Shown here piece by piece: positions 14,959 to 21,860 of a stretch of 22,784 nt of DNA. This DNA is from a virus. The number at the start of each line of letters is the position of its first letter. Positions within the stretch are counted from its first letter, which is position 1. Location: positions 1 through 22,784 of the IMG/VR virus record IMGVR_UViG_3300047678_000416; one strand, given 5' to 3'. The notes beneath the pieces are model-generated. The model was not told where the DNA came from. It saw nothing but the letters and a program-made list of their open reading frames with translations, and made no database searches. Made by a program: the position numbers and the translations under genes.

Positions 14959-17241
14959 TCACCAAATTGGACCATGCGCCTTTCGACGTTTCTTTTTGCG
15001 TCGGTTGTTTGCAGGGTTCAGAATCGCAGCGTCCGGAAGCTGGCAGCCCAGCATCGAACCAAGCATGCCATTTCCCACGCCGCAGTCCCAGAAATGATTG
15101 TCTGGCCGCTCCGGACGTTGCTCCCAGACTTCGACAGTGCGTTGGGTGTTCACGTCATGGATCATGCTGGAGTACTCCGACAGCATATGATCCGCGTACA
15201 TCGTGTGATCGCGGCCGGCGAACAGCGTCACTGCGCCGGGTGACTCCTGCGGAATCAGCAGCCGATCGCGGTGGAAACTTTTCCAGTAGTCCACATCGTA
15301 GAGAAGGTGCCGAATCGCGTCCTTTTCCTTTGGGGATCGCAACCGCCAGAATGACCCGCAGTTGTCACCGGGTTGTTTCTTCAGGTCATTGAGCGCCACT
15401 TTGGGGGGCCGAAACGACCGACCGTGAGTAGGAATCAGGCGTGCCACGAATCCCGACTTGCGGACAGCTGCCTTGACTGTTTCTGTTTCCCAGTTCGCAT
15501 CGATGCCGGCCACGTTCAGTTTCAGAATGTGTCCGTCTTCTCTCTGCCATTCCTTGGAAAAAAGCAGCGTGAACAGATCTTTGATGCCCGCGGTCAAACG
15601 AGCCTGCAGCGTGGCATGCTGAGGATACATGCTGTCGAGAGTGAGCGTGATGTCCGACAGCGAAAAGTACGTGCGGGGTTGCCCTGGCCACGTTCCGTAG
15701 GCGACAACCCAGCTGGTGGAATCTTTCGCGTGTGCGCGCACTTCGTAGAACAGGCATTTGCCCTGAACGTCGCAAAAAGCCGTAACGTATTCGGCTTCGA
15801 TCGGGACAGATTCCGCTTTCAGGTGATGCATTCGCACCGAGACTGTATCTCGATCGAGCACAGGCTGATTGTTCACTGTGAATCCGGCCGGATTGTTCAT
15901 CAGCTCGGACCAGAATCCCTGCCTGTCTCGAAAAAACCAATCCATAGCCTGTTCGAGCGGATCCAAAAACCGATCTGGATCGTAACCGTCCTTCCAGACA
16001 ATGTTGGCGCCGGACTTCATTGCCTTCATGTTCTTTTTGTAGAACTTGTGCGCGTCTGTAAGGTCTTCGTCTCGGCGGAGACTGGCTTCTCTGATCTGAT
16101 TCCATGCGAACCAGAGATCCATGGCCGTTTCATCCGGCAAAGAATCCAGAGCTGCGTGGCGCACTCCGTGCCAGTCGGGATGCTTATCGCGATCCAAAAC
16201 TCTATCCGCAACGTCACCCGGTTCGATGACCGTCATCGTCATGAGGCAAGACCACGCCTCACCGGCCCCAGGAAGCCCCGGTAACGCTGCCTGCACGACG
16301 CGTTCCCGTCGATAGCAGCTGCGTTTCGAAGCGGCGCTTTGTTCGGTCTGCGGATCATCCACAAGCCCGATTGTTGGTCGTTTCGTTTCACCGTCAATCA
16401 CAATGCGAGCGCCGCGGATCTTGCTGCTCAAAATTCCGCCGGCACGGATGACGGCACCACTCTGGCCGGACACGTCGCCGAGGCGCAGTTCGAAGTCGGA
16501 CGCGAAGACTCGGGTCCGCTCGCCACAGCAGAGTTGAGCTTTGCCACGCTGATTGACGCCTTCCAGTTCCTTAATCGGAATGCAGAGTTCCGGAAAGTCC
16601 TCCAGCAGCAGCGGATTCGTCTCGAGCTCCGTTCTGATGTCCGCAATCATTGCCTTTGCCGCTTCGTTGCTGGCGCCGATCAGCATGGCGAACGTATGAT
16701 GGCGGTACGCAGCCGCCCAGATGACGCCGCGGACACAAAGCGACGTCTTTCCCCAGCCTCGAGGGATTCCCATCGCGAGCAAAGCCCCCACAAGAACCAC
16801 CATCTGGATGAGTTCGATTAGCCGCTTGTGCACGCTGGACCACTCATGCTGAAAGGTGCCGGGAAAATACGTTTTGCAGAACCTGCCGAAGTCTCGTTCA
16901 CAGCGAGCTCGCCTCGCATGGTTCAGGGGTGCAGGAATCGAACCGATGTCGCGGCCGGCTCGCGATCGATTGCGTTCGCGGTCCGCCGCACGATCCTTGT
17001 GTTCTTCGTAGGATTGCCGCTGGAATTCCGACACTGCTGGCGACGGACTGACAGACCTATGAGCAGAAGCGGGAGAATTCGCTTTGGGCGGCTTCGTCAG
17101 AGAATTCTTTGGCTTCTTCTTCGCGGGCTTTTCGGCAGCGTTCGCAGTCCGCTTCTTCGCAGCTTTCGCAGACGCCTTTTGCGTTGGTTTTGGCGTCTGC
17201 TTTGGCTTCGAGGCTTTTGACGGTTTTTTTGAGTCGCGCAT
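14959..17241 (-). CDS. Terminase large subunit, lambda gpA type
   Basis: The packaging motor and nuclease of the phage. The core starts near RARCERDFGRFCKTYFPGTF. It then shows a Walker-A-like GIPRGWGKTS, a Walker-B-like GLVDDPQTE, and nuclease-side acidic segments AFCDVQGKCLFYEV and NVAGIDANWETETV. The C-terminus is very basic (NRRKKKRRKAHGPIW). Start is unclear: an ATG at 17295 (778 aa), the ATG at 17241 used here (760 aa, MRDSKKPS) or a GTG at 17034 (691 aa). The two longer versions add a Lys, Ala and Pro rich tail like histone H1. The tail region overlaps another plausible frame (see 17057-17248), so its reality is uncertain. Family assignment is firm. Confidence 0.9.
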   Translation of the reverse strand: MRDSKKPSKASKPKQTPKPTQKASAKAAKKRTANAAEKPAKKKPKNSLTKPPKANSPASAHRSVSPSPAVSEFQRQSYEEHKDRAADRERNRSRAGRDIGSIPAPLNHARRARCERDFGRFCKTYFPGTFQHEWSSVHKRLIELIQMVVLVGALLAMGIPRGWGKTSLCVRGVIWAAAYRHHTFAMLIGASNEAAKAMIADIRTELETNPLLLEDFPELCIPIKELEGVNQRGKAQLCCGERTRVFASDFELRLGDVSGQSGAVIRAGGILSSKIRGARIVIDGETKRPTIGLVDDPQTEQSAASKRSCYRRERVVQAALPGLPGAGEAWSCLMTMTVIEPGDVADRVLDRDKHPDWHGVRHAALDSLPDETAMDLWFAWNQIREASLRRDEDLTDAHKFYKKNMKAMKSGANIVWKDGYDPDRFLDPLEQAMDWFFRDRQGFWSELMNNPAGFTVNNQPVLDRDTVSVRMHHLKAESVPIEAEYVTAFCDVQGKCLFYEVRAHAKDSTSWVVAYGTWPGQPRTYFSLSDITLTLDSMYPQHATLQARLTAGIKDLFTLLFSKEWQREDGHILKLNVAGIDANWETETVKAAVRKSGFVARLIPTHGRSFRPPKVALNDLKKQPGDNCGSFWRLRSPKEKDAIRHLLYDVDYWKSFHRDRLLIPQESPGAVTLFAGRDHTMYADHMLSEYSSMIHDVNTQRTVEVWEQRPERPDNHFWDCGVGNGMLGSMLGCQLPDAAILNPANNRRKKKRRKAHGPIW

Positions 17242-17248
17242 GAGGCAT
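17057..17248 (-). CDS. Small Cys-rich acidic protein overlapping the terminase 5' end
   Basis: A 63-residue frame from the ATG at 17248, with CAGG about 9 bases upstream, ending at TAG 17057, in another frame than the terminase. It reads like a real protein: a helix KKTVKSLEAKADAKTNAKGV, two cysteine pairs (CESC then CERC, with 4 residues between) and an acidic helix KAREEEAKEFSDEAAQSEF. Its codons are rich in first-position G and third-position C, the usual mark of coding frames, while the terminase frame across the same bases has G mainly at the third position. If real, the terminase would start at the GTG at 17034. Both readings could also be used. Function unknown; metal binding possible. 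Confidence 0.4.
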   Translation of the reverse strand: MPHARLKKTVKSLEAKADAKTNAKGVCESCEEADCERCRKAREEEAKEFSDEAAQSEFSRFCS

Positions 17249-17325
17249 TGCAATGGGCCTGTGTGAAATGGCCACCGGGGGGAGTTCGCCGGCATGGAGC
17301 CGAACGAACTCCAGCCCGTGGCACG

Positions 17326-17808
17326 TTACGGAGTCTTCGGCAGCAGATCGCTGAAGCGGCCAAGACCGATGTCCAGTGAATCATCCGAGGTAGGTTGTGG
17401 GGCCAGTTGGGGTGCAGTGGGAGTCGGCTTGTTGATCAGCTGGTGCAGTGCATATCCGGCGATGCCCGCCACCGGCACAGCGAGCAGCGCAGCTCCAACG
17501 GCAGCGCCAGCGAGCACTTTGCCGAGGCCGCTTCCCTGCTGCCCATTGATCACGATGGGCGTTGGGTGCAGAACGTTGTCGCCGAGGATTGTATTTCCCA
17601 TGTCGTTTCCCGCCGGCTGTTCCTCAGTTTCGCCCCATGCGGTTTTCCGCACGTGGCGATTCTCGGCAGCGATGTTCTTTTCGGTTTCAGCCTGGTGATG
17701 CTGAAGTGACCGCATGCCCAGCAGGCCGGTCAGAGTCTCGATCTTCCATCGGCTGAGCGCCGCTTTCTGAATCGTCTTCAGCGGCGAGAATGATTCCGGA
17801 AAGCTCAT
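17326..17808 (-). CDS. Protein with hydrophobic segment, unknown function
   Basis: A 160-residue protein, using the ATG at 17808 with AGGA about 9 bases upstream. The N-terminal half is helical and polar (PLKTIQKAALSRWKIETL; HHQAETEKNIAAENRHVRK). Residues about 100-125 form a Gly and Ala rich hydrophobic stretch (VLAGAAVGAALLAVPVAGIAGYAL) that could span a membrane. The C-terminus is Pro-rich. A single membrane segment close to the hydrolase and protease genes would suit a holin or lysis accessory, though its location before the terminase also fits a DNA ejection protein. No family recognised. It overlaps the 3' part of the preceding gene by 122 bases. Confidence 0.65.
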   Translation of the reverse strand: MSFPESFSPLKTIQKAALSRWKIETLTGLLGMRSLQHHQAETEKNIAAENRHVRKTAWGETEEQPAGNDMGNTILGDNVLHPTPIVINGQQGSGLGKVLAGAAVGAALLAVPVAGIAGYALHQLINKPTPTAPQLAPQPTSDDSLDIGLGRFSDLLPKTP

Positions 17809-17923
17809 CAAATGCGTTCCTGCTGATCGCACCAACAGTCCGGGCAGAAAGTCTTTCGAACTTTGCCCGGTCCTGTCGATTCGATTTCAAAATTCCTCTG
17901 AGAACTTCTTCGAGCTCAGACAT
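17687..17923 (-). CDS. Small helical protein
   Basis: A 78-residue protein whose ATG overlaps the upstream TAA as TAATG. The first 42 residues form convincing helices (MSELEEVLRGILKSNRQDRA; KFERLSARTVGAIS). The C-terminal part (from about SGIILAAEDD) lies over the start of the next gene in another frame and may be a by-product. The long overlap suggests either a read-through arrangement or an old frameshift that split one gene. Role unknown; perhaps a small DNA-packaging partner, since it lies just upstream of the terminase region. Confidence 0.55.
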   Translation of the reverse strand: MSELEEVLRGILKSNRQDRAKFERLSARTVGAISRNAFDELSGIILAAEDDSESGAQPMEDRDSDRPAGHAVTSASPG

Positions 17924-18315
17924 TACTTCTGCGCGTTGGCAGGTCCTGCAATCGGAGTGGCCAGAATGCCGCTGGCGGTGCGACCTTCAACCAATCCAGT
18001 GTCTTTAAAATTTGCGACCATGGTGCCCTGCAGAGCGCCCATTGCAATGTCGCCCACATTGCGAGAGTTGCGATTGCTCGCCTGAATGTTGCCGGCCGTC
18101 TCGGTCATCATGACCTGGCCGACGCCTTCTGGAAGATCCAGTGCCATCGTCTTTGTTCCTTCATCTGGTTCAGCGGGGAGAATAATTTCGACGACGCCAT
18201 TCCCCAAAACTGGCGCAGTCACGGTTTCGACAGGTGCTGAGATTTCCGTCGGTTCCTCCGCCACATCTTCTGTGGACTGTTCTTCAGATTCCTCAACGGA
18301 TTCTTCATCGGGCAT
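17923..18315 (-). CDS. Acidic small protein, unknown function
   Basis: A 130-residue protein with AGGAG about 8 bases before its ATG, overlapping the protease gene by 11 bases. The first 40 residues are extremely acidic (many Glu, for example EESVEESEEQSTEDVAEEP). The middle has hydrophobic strands (GVVEIILPAEPDEGTKTMAL), and the last part contains Asn, Gly and Ala rich segments (IQASNRNSRNVGDIAMGALQ). The acidic N-terminus resembles DNA-mimic or internal head proteins, but nothing decisive is seen. It is coupled to both neighbours. Confidence 0.6.
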   Translation of the reverse strand: MPDEESVEESEEQSTEDVAEEPTEISAPVETVTAPVLGNGVVEIILPAEPDEGTKTMALDLPEGVGQVMMTETAGNIQASNRNSRNVGDIAMGALQGTMVANFKDTGLVEGRTASGILATPIAGPANAQK

Positions 18316-19477
18316 CGGACATACTCCTGAGCCGTTTCAGATCGAGTACAACCGGTTCACCTGGTGCGTAGGTTTCATCGTCAACGATCTTTCCGTCACT
18401 CGACAGCACGATTCGAAATGGCCGTCGTTCGAGGTCCGAGAGTCGCTTTTCGAGGCCGGAAACGCCCGGGGAATGACCGGCTGCCCCTGCTGCCCCTGCT
18501 GGTCCCGGTGGACCGGGCGGCCCGGCTGGCCCTCTCAGCTGGTCCCTGTTGGCGTCGAGCCACGCATTGACGACGGCCTCGACTTGTTCCTGATTGACGT
18601 TTTTGCCGGCCGGGCCTTGCGGTCCAGGCGGGCCGGCTGGACCAGCTGGTCCCTGTTGATAAATTGTTTGCGGAGCTAATCGCACGGGTGCGGGTTCAAT
18701 CGTATCGACGATTTTCGGAGGGCCGACCGGAATGCCAATGCCGATCATCGGCTGCTGGATCTGCGGTCTGATGCGAATCGGGCATCCTCCAGGAGGACAC
18801 CTGCGGCCGTATTGCGTCTGAATAAAAGCGACGAGTGTCTCTGCCGGCACAAATCCCGTTTCTGTACCGCGAAGATCATGGCGCGTCGCTGCGGGCCGCT
18901 CATCGACATAGTGCGTCACGATCCCGATCACTGTGGGGCCTTGTTCGGTATCGCACAGCACCGGGCCTCCGGAATCGCCTGGGATCACATGCTCGCCGTC
19001 TTCACCTCGCAAGGTGCTGTCAGAGGTCAGCGTTGCCCGGAAGCCAAACGACTCACCACTGCGGTTAAGCGCGGGACCGTAGCCGGCGACGAGTACTTGA
19101 GCTCCTGCAGGCGTGCGGTCGCTGATCGGCGTGACATTCAGTGCGGCGTCTACTTCCACAATGGCGAGATCTGCCGTGGGATGGACAAAGGTCTGTCGTG
19201 CGGCGATCCACTCCCGCCGATTCGAGACCCACACACTTCCCGGGCGATCGGCGACGACGTGGCCAGCCGTCAGAAGCGTCGAACGCCCTTCAGAGGATCC
19301 CACGCAGACGGCGGTACCGGATTCCTCGACGTGCTGGCCATTCCGCAGATAACTGATCTCGATCGGATAGACATCGGCCTGAGAGTCACCCGCACAAGCC
19401 AGCAGGCACACGACCACCGCCAGGCGTTTGAGGCACGTGGATATTTCGATCGAAATGTGTTTGGGCATGGTCCACAT
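18305..19477 (-). CDS. Exported trypsin-like protease with collagen-like segments
   Basis: The 390-residue protein starts with the ATG at 19477, which overlaps the upstream stop (TGATG) and has GGAGG 8 bases before it. Residues about 1-35 are a signal peptide: a basic start, then LAVVVCLLACAG. The S1-type triad is visible as His73 (TAGHVV), Asp103 (TADLAIVEV) and Ser169 (PGDSGGPV). Two Gly-X-Y runs follow (276-291 with GPAGPAGPPGPQ, and 316-335 with GPAGPPGPPGPAG), separated by a helix VNQEQVEAVVNAWLD. A short coiled coil (GLEKRLSDLERR) comes near the end. The collagen parts could trimerise the protease or extend it from the envelope. Placement beside a YiiX-like hydrolase suggests host-envelope attack or virion processing. 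Family certain, role inferred. Confidence 0.85.
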   Translation of the reverse strand: MWTMPKHISIEISTCLKRLAVVVCLLACAGDSQADVYPIEISYLRNGQHVEESGTAVCVGSSEGRSTLLTAGHVVADRPGSVWVSNRREWIAARQTFVHPTADLAIVEVDAALNVTPISDRTPAGAQVLVAGYGPALNRSGESFGFRATLTSDSTLRGEDGEHVIPGDSGGPVLCDTEQGPTVIGIVTHYVDERPAATRHDLRGTETGFVPAETLVAFIQTQYGRRCPPGGCPIRIRPQIQQPMIGIGIPVGPPKIVDTIEPAPVRLAPQTIYQQGPAGPAGPPGPQGPAGKNVNQEQVEAVVNAWLDANRDQLRGPAGPPGPPGPAGAAGAAGHSPGVSGLEKRLSDLERRPFRIVLSSDGKIVDDETYAPGEPVVLDLKRLRSMSDAR

Positions 19478-20154
19478 CAACGCAGCCTCCAATCTTCTGG
19501 GCAGGTGAACTCGGTCAGGTGCTGGTAAGTGCCCGATGCCACCAGTCGTCGCATCAGGCCGGCAGGAGTGAACTTCGATGGATTCTCTCGGCATAGTCGG
19601 CCAAGACGTTGCAGGACCGCTGCCAGCAGCTCGCTGCAGAACAAGGTGTCCAACTGGTTTCGCCAGAGACTAAACCGCTTCAGAATCCGAGTTCCGCTGC
19701 ACAAAGCCCCGGCCGTGTCGTAGGTGATCGGCTGTTTTTGGGTGTTTTGTCCATCACCGATGACCATTCCCATCAGCATTCGCAGCTGATGGATTTCGGG
19801 CGGGGTCAGCGAATCGAATTCGGTGAGTCGATAAACTGCCACGCGACCACCGGCGGAAACATAGTCCTGGATGCGACTTGTGATCTGATGGACTTGGCAA
19901 CCGCTGACGGGGGCTTCCGCCTCGAGGCAGGGCCGTTTGGCCAGTGTCGTTGACTCCCACCAGTAACAGGTTTTGTGGTTCGGATAAAAGCGTGGGCATG
20001 CGATCGCCACGTGCGCAGGAGCCCAACGAAAATGTCGAGGTCCGAAGAGGCTGGCGGTCTCAAGGCTGATGCCAAACGAAACGAGATCATGTCCCCAGCA
20101 GGCAAAGATATCGCCCGCATTGGGGACATATTCGGACTGATGCTTCGCTGTCAA
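19477..20154 (-). CDS. YiiX-like permuted NlpC/P60 hydrolase
   Basis: A 225-residue protein. I choose the TTG at 20154 because it overlaps the preceding stop as TTGA and has AGGAG 7 bases upstream; an ATG at 20205 would overlap the previous gene by 55 bases. The layout is that of the permuted papain-like (YiiX/YebB) family: GDIFACWGHDLVSFGI, then His48 in APAHVAIA, WWEST at about 65-69, VAVYRLT, and Cys173 in LFCSELLAAVLQRLG. The closing segment NPSKFTPAGLMRRL is usual for these proteins. Such enzymes cut amide or ester bonds in cell-wall peptides or lipids. Adjacent to the exported protease, it may act in lysis. There is no signal peptide, so it would need help to leave the cell. Confidence 0.75.
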   Translation of the reverse strand: MTAKHQSEYVPNAGDIFACWGHDLVSFGISLETASLFGPRHFRWAPAHVAIACPRFYPNHKTCYWWESTTLAKRPCLEAEAPVSGCQVHQITSRIQDYVSAGGRVAVYRLTEFDSLTPPEIHQLRMLMGMVIGDGQNTQKQPITYDTAGALCSGTRILKRFSLWRNQLDTLFCSELLAAVLQRLGRLCRENPSKFTPAGLMRRLVASGTYQHLTEFTCPEDWRLR

Positions 20155-20729
20155 GAGGTTGCTCCTGGTAAGGGGTTCGTCAGGCGCTGAAAACGGTTCC
20201 AGCATTTTCTGATGCGCCAGACCTCTCCTTCGATCCGCAGCTCAGCAATATGATCCAGTCGATAATCCCTCAACACGATGTGGCGATAGAGGCCCTGCCA
20301 GACAGGCTTCGCAGGTTTAATCAAAAATCGCTTCAGCGCTTCCAGCGGGATGACCTCGCCGGTTTCGCTGTTGCGGAACTGGGCCACTGCGGTCTGCACT
20401 TTGATCTCGATATACAACAGCGTTTCGCCGTGCTCTGTGACAAGCGCGACAAGCGGCGAGTTTTTCACTCGCTGCCCCCAGCTGCGTGACAAGGCTCGAA
20501 AGTCCGCTGGCTTCCACTCGCGCACTCTCTGGCGGTTCACTGCCCTGGAATAACGCCAGTTGATGAAGCCGTTGACATTGCAGATCTTTGCCACGCGGCC
20601 GGCGAACGGATTGTTTGTGATCCGCATGTCCGGTTCAGTCAGTGCAGTCATACCAATCGGAGCGGCGTCGCGTCTCTTAAACAAACGCCGCTCGAGTTGA
20701 CTCTGAGAAAGCAACAACTGGCCCGCCAT
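20151..20729 (-). CDS. First gene of the late operon, unknown function
   Basis: A 192-residue protein starting at the ATG at 20729 (MAGQLLLSQSQ); a GTG at 20777 and an ATG further inside are alternatives. It has a polar N-terminus and then a conserved-looking core (RVREWKPADFRALSRSWGQRVKNSPLVALVT). Strands follow (GETLLYIEIKVQTAVAQF; YRHIVLRDYRLDHIAELRIEGEVWRIRKC) that could make a small beta barrel. No motif is diagnostic. It lies right beside the divergent regulator and its operator, so its transcription likely starts close to 20800. The TTGA junction couples it to the YiiX-like gene. Confidence 0.65.
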   Translation of the reverse strand: MAGQLLLSQSQLERRLFKRRDAAPIGMTALTEPDMRITNNPFAGRVAKICNVNGFINWRYSRAVNRQRVREWKPADFRALSRSWGQRVKNSPLVALVTEHGETLLYIEIKVQTAVAQFRNSETGEVIPLEALKRFLIKPAKPVWQGLYRHIVLRDYRLDHIAELRIEGEVWRIRKCWNRFQRLTNPLPGATS

Positions 20730-20806
20730 CGTCCGATTCCGTAGTATGGAGGGGCGAGCCCGGAAAGACAAACGCACTACGCTCGCCGCGCCTCCAATCT
20801 TCGTTT

Positions 20807-20832
20807 TGCAATGTAGATTGCACCCACTGCAA
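20807..20832. promoter_or_regulatory. Phased half-sites between divergent genes (operator candidate)
   Basis: Half-sites TGCAAT (20807), ATTGCA (20817) and CTGCAA (20827-20832) lie in alternating orientation with about 10-11 bases between centres. They form two overlapping inverted repeats, TGCAAT-4-ATTGCA and TTGCA-5-TGCAA. One-turn spacing is typical of ribbon-helix-helix repressor operators. The site lies between the regulator gene and the first late gene, so both promoters could be covered. I cannot identify clear -35/-10 boxes. Confidence 0.55.
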
Positions 20833-20850
20833 GGCCCGAGGCGCTAATTT

Positions 20851-21090
20851 ATGGTGATGCAGGCAAACACTGGCGGATCAGGTTCACTCGCTCAGATCTT
20901 CAATGCACACGCTCCAGGGGAAGGGCGTACGAAGACCATCGGCATTTCGCTTCCACCCTCGATTGCAAAAAAACTGAGAAGAGTCGGCAATCGGGGGAAG
21001 TCGATCAGCGATAAGCTGCTGTCTGTGATCGATGCGGAAAAGCTCAACGCGCTGCTTGCGGAGGATGATGCGCACCAAGGGACGACCTGA
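20851..21090 (+). CDS. Ribbon-helix-helix-like small regulator
   Basis: The only convincing plus-strand gene of the window, 79 residues. After a flexible 25-residue start comes TKTIGISLPPSIAKKLRRVG, then KSISDKLLSVIDAEKLNALL. A short strand, Pro-Pro cap, helix, turn and helix is the shape of a MetJ/Arc (ribbon-helix-helix) DNA-binding protein, which acts as a dimer. The ATG at 20851 is used; a second ATG two codons later is possible, and GAGG lies about 9 bases upstream. It is divergent to the late operon and next to phased half-sites that such a protein could bind. It may control the late genes or itself. Family call is from pattern only. Confidence 0.65.
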   Translation: MVMQANTGGSGSLAQIFNAHAPGEGRTKTIGISLPPSIAKKLRRVGNRGKSISDKLLSVIDAEKLNALLAEDDAHQGTT

Positions 21091-21140
21091 GTCGTCTTCT
21101 GTCGCTGATTGACGGACGACGGTCCGAAATTAAGCCTTAC

Positions 21141-21269
21141 CTACACGCATGTTTTTCCATTCATCGCCTGACCGATCAGCGTGATCCCATCCACTGGCAA
21201 CTTCAACGCTGATCCCGGCCCGATGACGTGTATCTCTGGCACGCCGCCCCAATCCCAAATCTCTCGCAT
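21141..21269 (-). CDS. 42-residue ORF, unknown function
   Basis: A minus-strand ATG at 21269 gives MREIWDWGGVPEIHVIGPGS followed by a short strand-rich end (LKLPVDGITLIGQAMNGKTCV) and TAG at 21141. Its composition looks like a real small protein, without runs of Arg or stop-like bias, and it lies in the otherwise empty stretch between the regulator and the next accessory gene on the accessory-gene strand. The ribosome binding site is weak (CGGA a few bases upstream). No family is recognised. The region 21091-21140 holds no other gene that I can see. Confidence 0.5.
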   Translation of the reverse strand: MREIWDWGGVPEIHVIGPGSALKLPVDGITLIGQAMNGKTCV

Positions 21270-21294
21270 CGTCCGATCCGATCTGACTACGTGT

Positions 21295-21328
21295 CACGTT
21301 TTGCCTTCATCCACGTTTTGCCTTCATC
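21295..21328. repeat. 17-bp tandem duplication at a gene end
   Basis: CACGTTTTGCCTTCATC occurs twice in direct succession (21295-21311 and 21312-21328). It covers the 3' end of the 65-residue ORF on the minus strand. Because 17 is not a multiple of three, the second reading brings a new stop: the gene now ends WMKAKRG, while a single copy would read WMKAKRDT before its stop. Confidence 0.85.
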
Positions 21329-21504
21329 CACCTTTTAAATGCGGCACTTTTTCGAAGCGTTTTATCAACGTGGTCGCTTCGGTCGCTTCCGAACGTCTCA
21401 AGGAATGCGGACACGTCCAAAGTCATCCACAACGTCAGCGAGCCTTTCGTCCCGAACTTGCCGGGCTTGCGCCCGGAACCTTCGCGGTATCCGCCACGTT
21501 TCAT
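21307..21504 (-). CDS. Small basic protein with Gly-Arg-Lys start
   Basis: A 65-residue basic protein with GAGG upstream of the ATG at 21504. It opens with GGYREGSGRKPGKFGTKGSL, the Gly-Arg-Lys motif (GAGRPK type) that begins many small phage and transposon DNA-binding proteins. Helices follow (TLDVSAFLETF; HVDKTLRKSAAFKRWMKAK). Such proteins often bind DNA non-specifically or as small repressors. The last codons come from a 17-bp duplication. Target unknown. Confidence 0.65.
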   Translation of the reverse strand: MKRGGYREGSGRKPGKFGTKGSLTLWMTLDVSAFLETFGSDRSDHVDKTLRKSAAFKRWMKAKRG

Positions 21505-21506
21505 TA

Positions 21507-21534
21507 TCTTTACCTCGAAATCTTTACCTCGAAA
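21507..21534. repeat. 14-bp tandem duplication
   Basis: TCTTTACCTCGAAA is repeated at 21507-21520 and 21521-21534. It covers the end of the 94-residue ORF and its spacer to the next gene, and on the minus strand it doubles the purine-rich GAGGTAAAG ribosome-binding stretch in front of the 65-residue ORF. Confidence 0.8.
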
Positions 21535-21794
21535 TCCATATCCATCGCACTTCCTGTTATGCTCGCGTGTTTCTGCTGGAGCAGATACTTCACACGATTC
21601 GTTTTGACATTATCTCGCTGGAAACCGCCAACCATCACTACCGCAGGCGGTGACATATCTCCGGAAAACACCATCGCCGCCAAGATCGCTTCCGCCACAG
21701 TGTTATCCACCGTGGTGCCTATCGCATTAGGAAATTCTTCGCAGAAAAAACCGCGATCAGTTTCGTGTGTCAGTGTCAGTGTCAGAGTGCTCAT
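21510..21794 (-). CDS. Small accessory protein, unknown function
   Basis: A 94-residue protein from the ATG at 21794, with AAAGG about 9 bases upstream. It starts with strands (STLTLTLTHETDRGFFCEEF), continues with VAEAILAAMVFSGDMSPPAV and MVGGFQRDNV, and ends in a charged strand (AMDMDFEVKISR). The alternation of short strands and an Ala-rich helix suggests a small alpha-beta domain. No known motif. It is separated from the upstream gene by a strong hairpin. Confidence 0.6.
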   Translation of the reverse strand: MSTLTLTLTHETDRGFFCEEFPNAIGTTVDNTVAEAILAAMVFSGDMSPPAVVMVGGFQRDNVKTNRVKYLLQQKHASITGSAMDMDFEVKISR

Positions 21795-21824
21795 ACTGAT
21801 TCGCCTTTCATGATTCCGCGAAAG

Positions 21825-21849
21825 TCCGGGCCTCACTGTGAGGCCCGGA
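21825..21849 (-). terminator. 11-bp stem hairpin between accessory genes
   Basis: TCCGGGCCTCA, a 3-base loop CTG and TGAGGCCCGGA form a perfect 11-bp stem. It lies 12 bases past the stop of the 100-residue ORF and 31 bases before the next start. On the minus strand it is followed by CTTTC only, so termination would be weak; it may instead protect or process mRNA. Confidence 0.6.
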
Positions 21850-21860
21850 AAACAGAAGCC

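Noticed and set aside
20753-20787. 7-bp inverted repeat GGCGAGC ... GCTCGCC
   Set aside because: Short stem and 21-base loop, overlapping the leader of the first late gene; weak support compared with the half-sites next to it.
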